Shown here one piece after another: positions 18,427 through 26,590 of a DNA stretch of 64,000 nucleotides. The notes beneath the pieces were generated by a model. It was not told where the DNA came from. It did no database searches and saw nothing but the letters and a program-made list of their open reading frames with translations. This stretch comes from Acinetobacter calcoaceticus (GTDB lineage: Bacteria; Pseudomonadota; Gammaproteobacteria; Pseudomonadales; Moraxellaceae), in contig NZ_LS999521.1 of the NCBI RefSeq assembly GCF_900520355.1, positions 1,240,001 to 1,304,000 of the forward strand. Reading direction: 5' to 3'. Positions within the stretch are counted from its first letter, which is position 1. Each line of letters begins with the position of its first letter. The translations under genes were made by a program, and so were the position numbers.

Positions 18427-19935
18427 ATGTTTGAAAAAATACGAAGTGATATGAATCCGCATCAGGCTTACCGTATCAAAAAATTACAACGTCAATTAGA
18501 CATGGCTGAATCTTATGAAGAGTGGAAGTCTTTTGCATTAAAACTAGATGAAGAAACTGGTGTGCAAGAGTGGAAATTTGATAATAGTTCACCTTATTTC
18601 GATGCGGAACTTATTTCTTATCGATATACCTTACTGAAAAGATACCGCCAGCAACATCGAACATTAGATTTAATCTATCTACTCAAAGAAGGCCTAACAT
18701 ACGATATTGCAAACATTGGTCATCCAATGCTTTTTGCTGCAACGCATGTGGGCACAAAAAAACTAATTGAAGATTATATTGAAGAAGTTAGCCAAAGCTT
18801 GGCCTATATTGCTTCAAGTGAATGCATTACTTTCCAACGAAAAGAAAAAATTGAGTTTTTTGAAAATTGTGAAAAAGCATATGGACAACCGGCTCTTATG
18901 TTCTCAGGTGGGGCGACTCTAGGTCTTTTCCACACTGGGGTGTGTAAAGCTTTAATTGAACAAGACTTAATGCCTAAAGTGTTGTCTGGCTCAAGTGCAG
19001 GGGCAATTATGACAGGCATGCTCGGAACTTCTGCTAGTGAAGATGTTCAAAATTTATTAAATGGAGAACAATTCTTTAGCGATGCTTTTCATTTTAGAAA
19101 ACTTCGTGAACTCATTAAGGGGAATGGTGGCATTGCCGATGTGCATTATTTGAAAAAATTCCTTGTTGAAAACTTAGGTGATCTTACTTTTGAGGAAGCT
19201 TTCAAAAAATCTGGTTTAAATATTAATGTTGCGGTTGCTCCCTATGATGCAACCGAAAACCCGCGGATCATGAATGCCATTATGACCCCAAATGTTTTAG
19301 TGTGGAGTGCTGTATTGGCTTCATGTGCTGTACCTGTATTATTTCCGCCAGTACGTTTAACCAGTAAACGTTATGACGGTGAACATACACCTTATATGGC
19401 AAACACAAAATGGGTAGATGGCAGTGTAAGAAATGATTTTCCGCAAGAGAGAATGGCACGTTTATATAATTTAAATTACACCATTGCCAGTCAGGTTAAC
19501 CCACATATTGTGCCATTTATGCAAAATGATGCAGACCGCTTTCGTAAGGATGTTTTAAGCTGGCCAGAACGTATTTTAAGACGTCAAGGCAAAGTACTGT
19601 CGATGGGAATTATGGATTTTACCCGTCAAAGACTTGGTTCTATTTCTCCAGTCAGAAGATTGTTAGATCATGGATATGGCGTAATGGGGCAGCGTTATTA
19701 TGGCGATGTTAATATTATTGCTAAATATGGCTTGAGTCACTATACCTATACTTTACAAAACCCACGTCCACATTTGTTTAAACGTTTGCAACGAGAAGGG
19801 GAGCGTGCGACTTGGCCAAAAATTTCTTCAATTGAGACCCATGCTCGTATTGGCAAGACGATTCAGCATTGCTTAGAAGTTTTGCGTTTTGAAGAAAAGC
19901 AACAACAGCCAGAGTCTTACTATGCTGAAGCATGA
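18427..19935 (+). CDS. Patatin-like phospholipase with DUF3336 N-terminal domain
   Basis: Predicted lipid acyl hydrolase of 502 residues. An N-terminal DUF3336 helical domain (about 1-150) precedes the patatin domain, which shows the oxyanion loop FSGGATLGLFHTGV near 160, the nucleophile SGSSAGAIM, and the dyad Asp in DGSVRNDFP. The same two-domain form occurs in yeast Tgl3/4/5-type lipases and many gamma-proteobacteria. GAGG lies before the ATG. The 3' end overlaps the downstream kinase gene by 14 bp, so the two are probably co-translated. Confidence 0.92.
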   Translation: MFEKIRSDMNPHQAYRIKKLQRQLDMAESYEEWKSFALKLDEETGVQEWKFDNSSPYFDAELISYRYTLLKRYRQQHRTLDLIYLLKEGLTYDIANIGHPMLFAATHVGTKKLIEDYIEEVSQSLAYIASSECITFQRKEKIEFFENCEKAYGQPALMFSGGATLGLFHTGVCKALIEQDLMPKVLSGSSAGAIMTGMLGTSASEDVQNLLNGEQFFSDAFHFRKLRELIKGNGGIADVHYLKKFLVENLGDLTFEEAFKKSGLNINVAVAPYDATENPRIMNAIMTPNVLVWSAVLASCAVPVLFPPVRLTSKRYDGEHTPYMANTKWVDGSVRNDFPQERMARLYNLNYTIASQVNPHIVPFMQNDADRFRKDVLSWPERILRRQGKVLSMGIMDFTRQRLGSISPVRRLLDHGYGVMGQRYYGDVNIIAKYGLSHYTYTLQNPRPHLFKRLQREGERATWPKISSIETHARIGKTIQHCLEVLRFEEKQQQPESYYAEA

Positions 19936-20725
19936 TTTTGCTTCGCATATTGAGAACTTAAAAAGTGTGACAAAACCTGCGAGTGCCGCTTTAGGGCGGT
20001 ATCTATGGACATTTAGCATAGATAACAAAGATTATTGGTTAAAATATCATTTGCCTAAAACGCATGTTCAAAGTGAGCAGGATTTTATCCATGAACAATT
20101 ATTTTACGAAGAAATTAATCATCAGAAACCTGCGTGGCTTTTACCCCATAAATTAATCGAAGTGAGTGCCATTCCTCAGTTGAACCATTCTTTAGGCAGG
20201 GTTTTAATTTTACCTCATACTGATTTGTGGTTTGGATCATTGCTTTCTAAGACAGATTTAACTGATATATATCATACGATTTGGTTCGCGTTAGATAAGC
20301 TCGCAGAACTCCATAGATTTGGTTGGATTCATGGAGATATTAAGAAAGAGCATTTTCGAAAGTTTCAGCAAAATTCTTATTTGATTGATTTTGAGAAAGC
20401 CCGACTTTTATCAAGTTCAGATTCAAGGATGGATGCTACGCCACGATATATGGCGCCAGAGCTGTTTGGAGGGGCGTGTAAGGATATACAAAGCGATTTA
20501 TACGCATTTGGTGTTGTTTTATATGAATGGTTAACCCAAACTCGCTTAGAAGCAAGCAATTACTATGATTGGGCAGTATTGCATTGCCAAAATTTAACCA
20601 TTCAATTACCCGCACAGTTTATGAGTTTTTATCCATTACTTTCAGGCTTATTGCAAAAAAAGCAGCAAAATCGATTTACAAATGCTGCTGAAGCGATCAA
20701 TTGCTTAAAAGCAGTTTCAATCTGA
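19922..20725 (+). CDS. Atypical protein kinase-fold protein
   Basis: The 267-residue protein has the C-lobe hallmarks of Ser/Thr protein kinases: catalytic loop IHGDIKKEHF, DFE in place of DFG, an APE-type motif in ATPRYMAPELFGG, and SDLYAFGVVLYEWLT. The N-lobe has no recognisable glycine loop. The Asn that normally follows the catalytic Asp by five residues is His, which would alter metal coordination, so activity is uncertain. The start at 19922 overlaps the patatin gene; a TTG at 19889 would add eleven residues. The role is unknown; pairing with a phospholipase is suggestive. Confidence 0.7.
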   Translation: MLKHDFASHIENLKSVTKPASAALGRYLWTFSIDNKDYWLKYHLPKTHVQSEQDFIHEQLFYEEINHQKPAWLLPHKLIEVSAIPQLNHSLGRVLILPHTDLWFGSLLSKTDLTDIYHTIWFALDKLAELHRFGWIHGDIKKEHFRKFQQNSYLIDFEKARLLSSSDSRMDATPRYMAPELFGGACKDIQSDLYAFGVVLYEWLTQTRLEASNYYDWAVLHCQNLTIQLPAQFMSFYPLLSGLLQKKQQNRFTNAAEAINCLKAVSI

Positions 20726-20790
20726 TAAAAATCATTGATCTAGTTTCTGTATACAATTTACACGGTCAGATTTATTTAGAAAAAAAACAC

Positions 20791-20819
20791 TTGTCACTGT
20801 TAGATCTTATCGCTAATAT
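20791..20819 (+). promoter_or_regulatory. Sigma70-type promoter of the tRNA cluster
   Basis: TTGTCA (20791-20796), a 17-bp spacer and TAATAT (20814-20819) lie 11 bp upstream of the first tRNA gene, which is the right place for a start just before the tRNA 5' end. Confidence 0.7.
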
Positions 20820-20830
20820 ACACAGCCATC

Positions 20831-20915
20831 GGGGGCGTGGCGAAATTGGTAGACGCACTGGATTTAGGTTCCAGCGCCGCAAGGTGTAAGAGTTCGAGTC
20901 TCTTCGCCCCCACCA
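20831..20915 (+). tRNA. tRNA-Leu (anticodon UAG), copy 1
   Basis: A 7-bp acceptor stem (GGGGGCG with CGCCCCC), a long variable arm typical of class II tRNAs, anticodon loop TTTAGGT giving UAG, TTCGAGT T-loop and encoded CCA end. It is identical to the copy at 21071. Confidence 0.97.
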
Positions 20916-20969
20916 CTTTAAGTTAAATCTTAAAGTTTAATGTAGATGTTAATTCATCTATATTTTGGA

Positions 20970-21043
20970 AGAGGATTGGTGTAATGGTAGCATGACGGTC
21001 TCCAAAACCGTTCGTCAAGGTTCGAGTCCTTGATCCTCTGCCA
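20970..21043 (+). tRNA. tRNA-Trp (anticodon CCA), copy 1
   Basis: Cloverleaf of 74 nt including the encoded CCA. The acceptor stem AGAGGAT/ATCCTCT is fully paired, the anticodon loop CTCCAAA gives CCA, the variable loop has four bases and the T-arm is CAAGG-TTCGAGT-CCTTG. A1-U72 and discriminator G73 are the identity elements of tryptophan tRNA. The D-arm is short and unlike the E. coli tRNA-Trp body. Confidence 0.92.
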
Positions 21044-21070
21044 CATTTATTTTAAATAAATGTCCCAGAT

Positions 21071-21155
21071 GGGGGCGTGGCGAAATTGGTAGACGCACTG
21101 GATTTAGGTTCCAGCGCCGCAAGGTGTAAGAGTTCGAGTCTCTTCGCCCCCACCA
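21071..21155 (+). tRNA. tRNA-Leu (anticodon UAG), copy 2
   Basis: Base-for-base copy of the tRNA-Leu at 20831, including the CCA end. It is followed by an intrinsic terminator. Confidence 0.97.
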
Positions 21156-21162
21156 TTAGAAG

Positions 21163-21189
21163 AAGCAAGACGATGTTCTTGCTTTTTTT
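21163..21189 (+). terminator. Terminator inside the tRNA cluster
   Basis: An 8-bp stem (21163-21170 and 21177-21184) with a 6-base loop and a T run lies between the second tRNA-Leu and the second tRNA-Trp. The last tRNA therefore needs read-through or its own promoter. Confidence 0.8.
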
Positions 21190-21223
21190 ATGATTAAATC
21201 ATTAGCTATTTAATCGTACATAT

Positions 21224-21297
21224 AGAGGATTGGTGTAATGGTAGCATGACGGTCTCCAAAACCGTTCGTCAAGGTTCGAGTCCTTGATCCTCTGCCA
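21224..21297 (+). tRNA. tRNA-Trp (anticodon CCA), copy 2
   Basis: Identical in all 74 positions to the copy at 20970. It lies 35 bp beyond the internal terminator and is followed by another terminator. Confidence 0.92.
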
Positions 21298-21304
21298 ATG
21301 ATTT

Positions 21305-21336
21305 AAAAAAAAGCTCCTTTTTAGGAGTTTTTTTAT
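21305..21336 (+). terminator. Terminator of the tRNA cluster
   Basis: The stem core CTCCT/AGGAG (21314-21318 and 21323-21327) is extended by A-T pairs and followed by a T run, directly after the last tRNA. Confidence 0.85.
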
Positions 21337-21339
21337 TGC

Positions 21340-21756
21340 CTAGATTTTTTAAAGCTCAAATTATTTCATGCCTTCGTTCATATTTTCATTTAGCCATTGA
21401 ATAAATTATGAGCGATTACCTTTCTGTTCCTTGATATTTTATCTAATCAGATCTAAGTCGTTGGTTAAGTAGAGAATATATTAATATTTTAGTTGCTCTA
21501 TTAAGTTATTGTTTTTCTGTTTTTTATTATAATTTATAAAATTTTTTTAATAAAAAGCTTGAATAGAAATTTATTTCATGTATCATGCTCTTAACTAGAA
21601 AAAAGTCTTGTTAGTAAATCTTCTTTAAAGTATCGTAGTTTTAGTCATAATCCTTCGTTTTTTAAGATCTTAACTCAATTTGTTATTCTTTTTTCAAAGT
21701 TATGTTAGCGTCATTGTAAGATGATACTAAAATATTAGAAATCAGTAGGATATATC
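21340..21756. other. Long AT-rich leader region before the cold-shock gene
   Basis: No ORF, tRNA or strong hairpin is visible in these 417 bases. They must hold the promoter of the cold-shock gene, and members of that family often have 5' leaders over 100 nt that fold differently in the cold. I could not place the start site. Confidence 0.4.
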
Positions 21757-21966
21757 ATGTCTAATACAGTAAGTGGTACAGTAAAATGGTTTAACGAAAC
21801 TAAAGGTTTCGGTTTCATTCAACAAGATAATGGTCCAGATGTGTTTGCTCACTTCAAAGAAATTTCTGGCTCAGGTTTCAAAACTTTGCACGAAGGTCAA
21901 CGTGTAACGTTTACTGTTACTCAAGGGCAAAAAGGCCCAAATGCTGTAAATATTATTCCACAATAA
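21757..21966 (+). CDS. Cold-shock protein, CspA family
   Basis: The 69-residue single OB-fold nucleic-acid-binding protein. The RNP1 motif KGFGFI and RNP2 motif DVFAHF are intact, and [13 protein letters not shown] is the family start. It acts as an RNA chaperone or transcription antiterminator. AGGA lies 8 bases before the ATG, and a terminator follows the stop. Which paralogue it is cannot be said. Confidence 0.96.
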   Translation: MSNTVSGTVKWFNETKGFGFIQQDNGPDVFAHFKEISGSGFKTLHEGQRVTFTVTQGQKGPNAVNIIPQ

Positions 21967-21980
21967 TATTTCAGTAAGAA

Positions 21981-22009
21981 AAAAAAGCACTATTTAGTGC
22001 TTTTTTTTA
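21981..22009 (+). terminator. Terminator of the cold-shock gene
   Basis: The stem GCACT/AGTGC (21987-21991 and 21996-22000) is flanked by an A run and followed by eight T residues. Confidence 0.9.
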
Positions 22010-22053
22010 TTTCAGTCTTTTAAAAGAAATTCTGTTGTTCTTTTAAATACTAT

Positions 22054-22082
22054 AAAAGCCTTATTAAAGAGGGCTTTTTTTA
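22054..22082 (+). terminator. Second, weaker terminator hairpin
   Basis: AAAAGCC (22054-22060) can pair with GGCTTTT (22072-22078) across an 11-base loop, followed by T residues. It is probably a back-up for the cold-shock transcript. Confidence 0.55.
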
Positions 22083-22243
22083 TGTCTAATAGTTTGTATG
22101 TCTAATAAATCTTCGCGATCACTCATCGGTTGTTTTTAAAACATAGATTTAGTGTAGGTATAAAATATAAATGATCAGGAATAAATATGTGCTAGATTGA
22201 AAAATCTTTAGATAAAGAAATTTTATATTTCACGGAATTGTTA

Positions 22244-22714
22244 ATGAACGTTAGACTGTGTTATGCCAGCCAACGAAACGAAAAAAATGAAGATTTATTA
22301 CAAGATTTACGTGATATCCTGACAGAAGCTCGAAATTTCAATGATTTGAATCAAATTTGTGGTGTGCTCTATTATGCTGATGATGCTTTCTTTCAATGCC
22401 TAGAAGGTGAGCAAGAGTTAGTGGAACAATTATTTGAAAAAATTAAAAATGATCAAAGGCATTACAATGTTAAATGGCTGTGTACATATTCCATTGAGAA
22501 GAACTCTTTTCAACGTTGGTCAATGAAATATGTACAACGTAATACGAATATTGAATCTTTCTTTTTAAGTATGGGAGAAACTAGTTTTAATCCCATTCGT
22601 CTTGATGAGCAGAATTTAAAAATTTTCTTAAATGAATTATCAATTGCTGAGCAAAGCAAAATTAATACAGGTAAGAAAGTAGGTATGGTTAAGCGTGGGG
22701 TGAACCCTTTCTAG
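22244..22714 (+). CDS. blsA: BLUF-domain blue-light photoreceptor BlsA
   Basis: The 156-residue short BLUF protein binds FAD and changes the behaviour of A. baumannii (motility, biofilm, iron uptake) in response to blue light. The photocycle residues are at the exact BlsA positions: Tyr7 (MNVRLCY), Gln51 (FFQCLEG), Trp92 and Met94 (RWSMKY). A Lys144-Lys145 pair in the tail is also present. There is no fused output domain, so signalling must be by protein contact. A TTG at 22238 is in frame; the ATG at 22244 gives the known length. The 3' end overlaps the convergent membrane-protein gene by 26 bp. Confidence 0.92.
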   Translation: MNVRLCYASQRNEKNEDLLQDLRDILTEARNFNDLNQICGVLYYADDAFFQCLEGEQELVEQLFEKIKNDQRHYNVKWLCTYSIEKNSFQRWSMKYVQRNTNIESFFLSMGETSFNPIRLDEQNLKIFLNELSIAEQSKINTGKKVGMVKRGVNPF

Positions 22715-23030
22715 CTATCACCCCGATATGGATAGTCTTGAGTTTAGGAATCATTTTAGTCATAACAAGATATACAATGACTGAACTTGCGAGCATCCAT
22801 ATCACTTCTAAACTTTGGCTAATCACAAACATTGCCCAGTAAAAAAAGCTAAATAAAGCGAGACATAGTCCACTACCTTTGAAATACCAAGTAATAAATA
22901 TTCCAAAAAGTGCTGAAGAGAGCAGAAGGTTGGTCGTCTCATTCATTCCTAAATAGTTAAAGAAAATAATCAGTAAGCATAAAGCTAACATTGATAGTAA
23001 ATATACAAATATATTTTTTGCAATAAACAT
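22689..23030 (-). CDS. Small four-helix membrane protein of unknown function
   Basis: The 113-residue hydrophobic protein has about four membrane helices and a short basic C-terminal tail (RKGSPHA). No family is recognised. Its 3' end overlaps the blsA 3' end by 26 bp in convergent orientation, so the two mRNAs could pair. An AGGATA site precedes the ATG. An intrinsic terminator on the same strand sits only about 25-30 bases upstream of the start, which leaves little room for a promoter and hints at control of this gene by attenuation. Confidence 0.7.
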   Translation of the reverse strand: MFIAKNIFVYLLSMLALCLLIIFFNYLGMNETTNLLLSSALFGIFITWYFKGSGLCLALFSFFYWAMFVISQSLEVIWMLASSVIVYLVMTKMIPKLKTIHIGVIARKGSPHA

Positions 23031-23052
23031 TTTTATATCCTATCTGATGATT

Positions 23053-23088
23053 AAAAAAATATCTTTCCTCTGCTTCCAGAGGAAAGAT
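23053..23088 (-). terminator. Terminator hairpin in the leader of the small membrane-protein gene
   Basis: A perfect 12-bp stem (23061-23072 and 23077-23088) with a 4-base loop is followed, on the minus strand, by a U run (23053-23059). It lies just upstream of the start codon at 23030. It may end an upstream RNA or act as an attenuator. Confidence 0.8.
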
Positions 23089-23565
23089 AGTACATATTAA
23101 TTTTTTGAGATTCTTTTTCTATTATTAAGAATTTTTATATTAATAAAGATAATGTTACCGTTTCTCCAGATCTCTTCATTAATATTCAGCTTTCTATTTA
23201 ATAGTAAAGAGTGCTTATATGTGCCGAAATTAATTATAAGAAAAACAATGAGTTAATTTGTAGGTTTTGACTTACATGGTTGTAAGAAATTGCCTACAAT
23301 TGTATAAAATATAGACGAATTTTACAAAATAAAATTTACATTAAAACTTTATATATCAATTGGTTATTTGGTTTTATTGTTGAGATGGGTTTTACATAAA
23401 TAACAAAAAGTAACATATGTTTTGAGCTATATATTTCTCAAAATAAAAAAGTATGAGTTCATTAAATGAATATTCAGTAAAAAGTTATTTTATGAAATTA
23501 TCAGAATAAGTATTTATTAATATTAGAAAATTAATAATTAAAAGTTATATGCTCTAATTTATACA
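23089..23565. other. AT-rich intergenic stretch with a nested palindrome
   Basis: No convincing ORF is seen in these 477 bases. A nested inverted repeat lies at 23258-23299 (7-bp outer arms TTGTAGG/CCTACAA, 6-bp inner arms CTTACA/TGTAAG, symmetric 6-base gaps). A plus-strand promoter-like pair, TTGTAA at 23280 and TATAAA at 23303 with 17-bp spacing, overlaps it. No plus-strand gene follows nearby, so an sRNA or a regulator site is possible. Confidence 0.4.
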
Positions 23566-24171
23566 TTAAAAATTAGATAGGATTGGTAACCATACAGAGA
23601 TGAGTAGTGTTAGCGCCATCATTTTATTAAAAATATTCATATGCTTTGGTTTTGAAAATAATCGTTTGCTTAGCCTGCCAGCTAAAGCCCATGTGTAAAG
23701 ACAAGGAATAGCTATAACAAAAAAAATGAAGGATAAAATTGAGATATTCACCCAGATATCTTGCCCCTGTTTTGTGTAGACACTAATCACTGCAAAAGCC
23801 ATCATCCATGTTTTAGGATTAACTGCTTGCATAAAAAAGCCAGTAAGAAAACCAATCGGATCTTTTTCTTTGTCTTGCTCTAAATGAATAATAGGGTTGT
23901 AATTATATAATTTCCAAGCCAACGAGGTGAGCCAGATTAAACCAATGAGAGTCATAATTTTTTGAATAATTGGGTAAGCTAGAAGGGTTGAACCCAGCCC
24001 AATGCCAACGATGAGCACAAGTAGAGCAGCCCCGATGCAAGAACCTAAAATGACAGGAAATGTTTTAGAAATTTTATAACGGCTACTTAAATTTAAAATT
24101 ATAAAATTAGTTGGGCCGGGAGTAATTGAGGCAACAATAGCAAATAATGAAAATGCAATAAGGTTTTCCAT
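23566..24171 (-). CDS. LysE/RhtB family amino-acid exporter
   Basis: The 201-residue inner-membrane exporter of the LysE superfamily has about six hydrophobic segments and the family signature SITPGPTNFIIL near residue 12. Members export lysine, homoserine, threonine or cysteine; the substrate here is unknown. An upstream in-frame start at 24243 would overlap the AraC gene and add a non-membrane tail, so the Met at 24171 is preferred. It is downstream of and co-oriented with the AraC-type regulator gene, which likely controls it. Confidence 0.87.
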   Translation of the reverse strand: MENLIAFSLFAIVASITPGPTNFIILNLSSRYKISKTFPVILGSCIGAALLVLIVGIGLGSTLLAYPIIQKIMTLIGLIWLTSLAWKLYNYNPIIHLEQDKEKDPIGFLTGFFMQAVNPKTWMMAFAVISVYTKQGQDIWVNISILSFIFFVIAIPCLYTWALAGRLSKRLFSKPKHMNIFNKMMALTLLISVWLPILSNF

Positions 24172-24221
24172 CTTGTCTGTTTTAGCGAATAGGGGGCTAC
24201 AAGATGAAATAATTAAGATTT

Positions 24222-25055
24222 TTAATCTTGAAGATTTGTGCAAATTTTTCTATAGGCCGCAGGTGTTAAACCATAGCAGCGCTTAAACCACCGACTTAAA
24301 TGACTTTGGTCAGCAAAGCATAAATCTGAAGCAACTTGTGCGGGAGATATGCTTCTGGCGAGTAAATCACGCGCTCGTGTAAGTCTAAGTTGAATGAGGT
24401 ATTGATGAGGTGCCAAGTGAAAAGTTGCTTTAAAAATGCGGTGAATATGGTATCTGTCTAGGCCTATCATGCGAGCGATGTCTTCAAGTCCGATATCTTC
24501 AAATAGATGATCATGCAAAATATCTCGGATTTGGTATGCGATTCGAGGCGTGTGAGTATAAGGCGATTGGTGAGCTTTTTTTAGCCATTTCCCTTGTGCG
24601 ATATACTGAATAAGTAGGTCTAGACTATTATCTTTGACGATATTCATTTCTTTATAGTGCAGATGCTGGAATGCTTGAGAAGTAATAATAGCGAGTTGTT
24701 CATCTGATTTTAATGGTGCATCAATGACTAACTCGTAGTGATCAGGGCTATTATGAAATAAGCCTTGGATTCGTTGTTTTAACCAGTCTGGATGTAGGTA
24801 TAGCATTTGATAGGTAAAGCCATCAGACGCAGGAGCATGTCCATCATGGATTTCTTCTGGTTCAAGCATAAAGACTTGCCCCGCATGACTATTGATTTGC
24901 TTTTTACGACAGTGAAATTGTTGAATGCCGGATTCAGTTACACCAATTAAATAGCTCGAATGCCAGTGGGGATCATAAGCATGACCAGTAAAATGGGCAC
25001 GGATTGTTTCAATACCTGTATTGGTATCTTTTGAAATATCCACCCAGTTACCCAT
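24222..25055 (-). CDS. AraC family transcriptional regulator (cupin sensor)
   Basis: The 277-residue regulator has an N-terminal cupin-like AraC ligand domain (HWHSSYLIGVTESGIQQF) and a C-terminal double helix-turn-helix (DIARMIGLDRYHIHRIFK, then DLCFADQSHLSRWFKRCYG). AraC regulators encoded next to LysE-type exporters usually sense the exported amino acid or a related metabolite. It is the first gene of a likely two-gene unit with the exporter. Confidence 0.88.
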   Translation of the reverse strand: MGNWVDISKDTNTGIETIRAHFTGHAYDPHWHSSYLIGVTESGIQQFHCRKKQINSHAGQVFMLEPEEIHDGHAPASDGFTYQMLYLHPDWLKQRIQGLFHNSPDHYELVIDAPLKSDEQLAIITSQAFQHLHYKEMNIVKDNSLDLLIQYIAQGKWLKKAHQSPYTHTPRIAYQIRDILHDHLFEDIGLEDIARMIGLDRYHIHRIFKATFHLAPHQYLIQLRLTRARDLLARSISPAQVASDLCFADQSHLSRWFKRCYGLTPAAYRKICTNLQD

Positions 25056-25179
25056 AACAATCCACCAATAAATTTTTAAGTTTTGCCCTTAGAACGGTAC
25101 AAAAGAGGTGAGTGTAGTTCTAGAAGATTTGTGCAAAATCTTTAAGAAAATTGAGCAATTTTTTGAACTCAATGCAATT

Positions 25180-26541
25180 TTATCTATGGATAAAATTTGC
25201 CAAGCAGGACACCAAACTAAATATCAAAGCACTCAGGCCAATAACTTGAAAGAAAGTTGATAAACTTGCATCAAAATATAGAACAGCGATACTTCCGATA
25301 ACAGCTGCAATAATCATTCTGATGGTACCAGCTAAGATAGGGCCTAATAATCGTTTTGAACCTTGTCCTGCAAAATAAAGAGCCATACCTATACCTATTG
25401 CTCCGTAAAAAGGCGCAACATGCTGCAAGTAATTTGTTCCAGTCTGAAGGACAGATGGATCATGACTGAAAAAACCAAGCCAAATGGAAGGAAAAATACT
25501 AAAGAAAAGTCCTATTGAGCCAGTGATAAGGAATGTAATAAAAACCCCGATCCATGTGATATGACGTGCTCTTTGAAATTGCCCAGCTCCATAATTAATA
25601 CCTACCATGGTCATGATTGCTGAACCGATGCCGAACATAAGCGGAACTTGCACGTAGTCTAGTCGGGAAGCAATACCGTACCCAGCGATTGCATCAGAAC
25701 CAAATTGACCAACTAAGGTTGTTACGATGACAACAGTTAAATTGAGTTGAATTATTCCAATAGCAGACAGTGAACCAATACCAAGAATATCTTTGAAGAA
25801 CTGAAAATTGATAGGCTTGATCGATAATTTGATAATGCTATGCGTTGTTCGCATGTGCCTAATTAAGCATATGATGGCAAAAATATAATAACTTAAGACA
25901 GCGAGCCCAGCTCCAGCTACACCCAATGAGGGAATGAATCCCCAACCAAAAATGAAAATAGGTGATAGGGGTAAAAGTAGTACTCCACCTAGAAGCGTTA
26001 TGCGGGCCGGAGTTTTTGTATCACCTGCACCGCGTAATGCGGCTGAGAGTAGGGCTACAGCCCAGATGAGCGGTGAACCCATAAAAATAATATTGGAATA
26101 TTTGAGGGCTGCATCTAAAGCTAAGCCACTAACGCCCATTAAGTGATATATCATCTGGGCTGAGGTGAGCATAACAATACTAAAAACTCCTCCCAAAATG
26201 CCAGCAAGAATTACACCATGCCAGACAAGGGATTGGACATCTTCTGATCGGCCTGCTCCAGAAGCCCGAGCAATTGCTGAAGCTAGTCCTCCACCAAATC
26301 CACCATTCGCTAGCATTTGCATGAGCATAAGAATTGGGAACACTACGGCTACACCAGCTATTACATCAGTTCCTAGAGAGCTAACAAAATATGTTTCTAG
26401 TAATCCAATCAGGGTTTGTACGAGTAGAACAGCTATGGTGGGTAACGCCAGTTTTAGCATTACTTGGGGAATTGGTCCGTTTAAGATCGCATGATTTAAA
26501 TCATGTGTATTTAACGGCTGGCGTACTGATTGTTCCCGCAT
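25180..26541 (-). CDS. MATE family multidrug efflux transporter
   Basis: The 453-residue protein has about 12 membrane helices and two homologous halves, typical of cation-coupled MATE antiporters. The first helix starts LALPTIAVLLVQTLIGLLE, and the second half shows GYGIASRLDYVQVPLMFGIG. The gene lies 50 bp downstream of the outer-membrane channel gene on the same strand, so both may share the divergent promoter near 28.08 kb. Its substrate is unknown, and I cannot name it as AbeM with confidence. Confidence 0.88.
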   Translation of the reverse strand: MREQSVRQPLNTHDLNHAILNGPIPQVMLKLALPTIAVLLVQTLIGLLETYFVSSLGTDVIAGVAVVFPILMLMQMLANGGFGGGLASAIARASGAGRSEDVQSLVWHGVILAGILGGVFSIVMLTSAQMIYHLMGVSGLALDAALKYSNIIFMGSPLIWAVALLSAALRGAGDTKTPARITLLGGVLLLPLSPIFIFGWGFIPSLGVAGAGLAVLSYYIFAIICLIRHMRTTHSIIKLSIKPINFQFFKDILGIGSLSAIGIIQLNLTVVIVTTLVGQFGSDAIAGYGIASRLDYVQVPLMFGIGSAIMTMVGINYGAGQFQRARHITWIGVFITFLITGSIGLFFSIFPSIWLGFFSHDPSVLQTGTNYLQHVAPFYGAIGIGMALYFAGQGSKRLLGPILAGTIRMIIAAVIGSIAVLYFDASLSTFFQVIGLSALIFSLVSCLANFIHR

Positions 26542-26590
26542 AATAATTCTCGCTTTATAAACTGCTTGTCATAGAGGTAATAGGGTTCCT

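Noticed and set aside
20701..20889. ORF of 62 codons overlapping the first tRNA-Leu
   Set aside because: It runs into the tRNA gene and shares its GC-rich sequence; no ribosome-binding site or known protein pattern. It is a chance frame.
20970..21043. Reading the second tRNA type as tRNA-Gly(UCC)
   Set aside because: The D-loop looks glycine-like, but with U33 in place the anticodon is CCA, and A1-U72 with G73 are tryptophan identity elements.
24172..24243. Longer LysE start at 24243
   Set aside because: It would overlap the AraC gene and add a Cys/Ser-rich stretch that is not part of the family; the Met at 24171 fits the usual length.
25934..26494. Plus-strand frames inside the MATE gene
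   Set aside because: They are antisense shadows of a membrane protein gene, with Pro/Ala/Arg-rich composition and no start signal.
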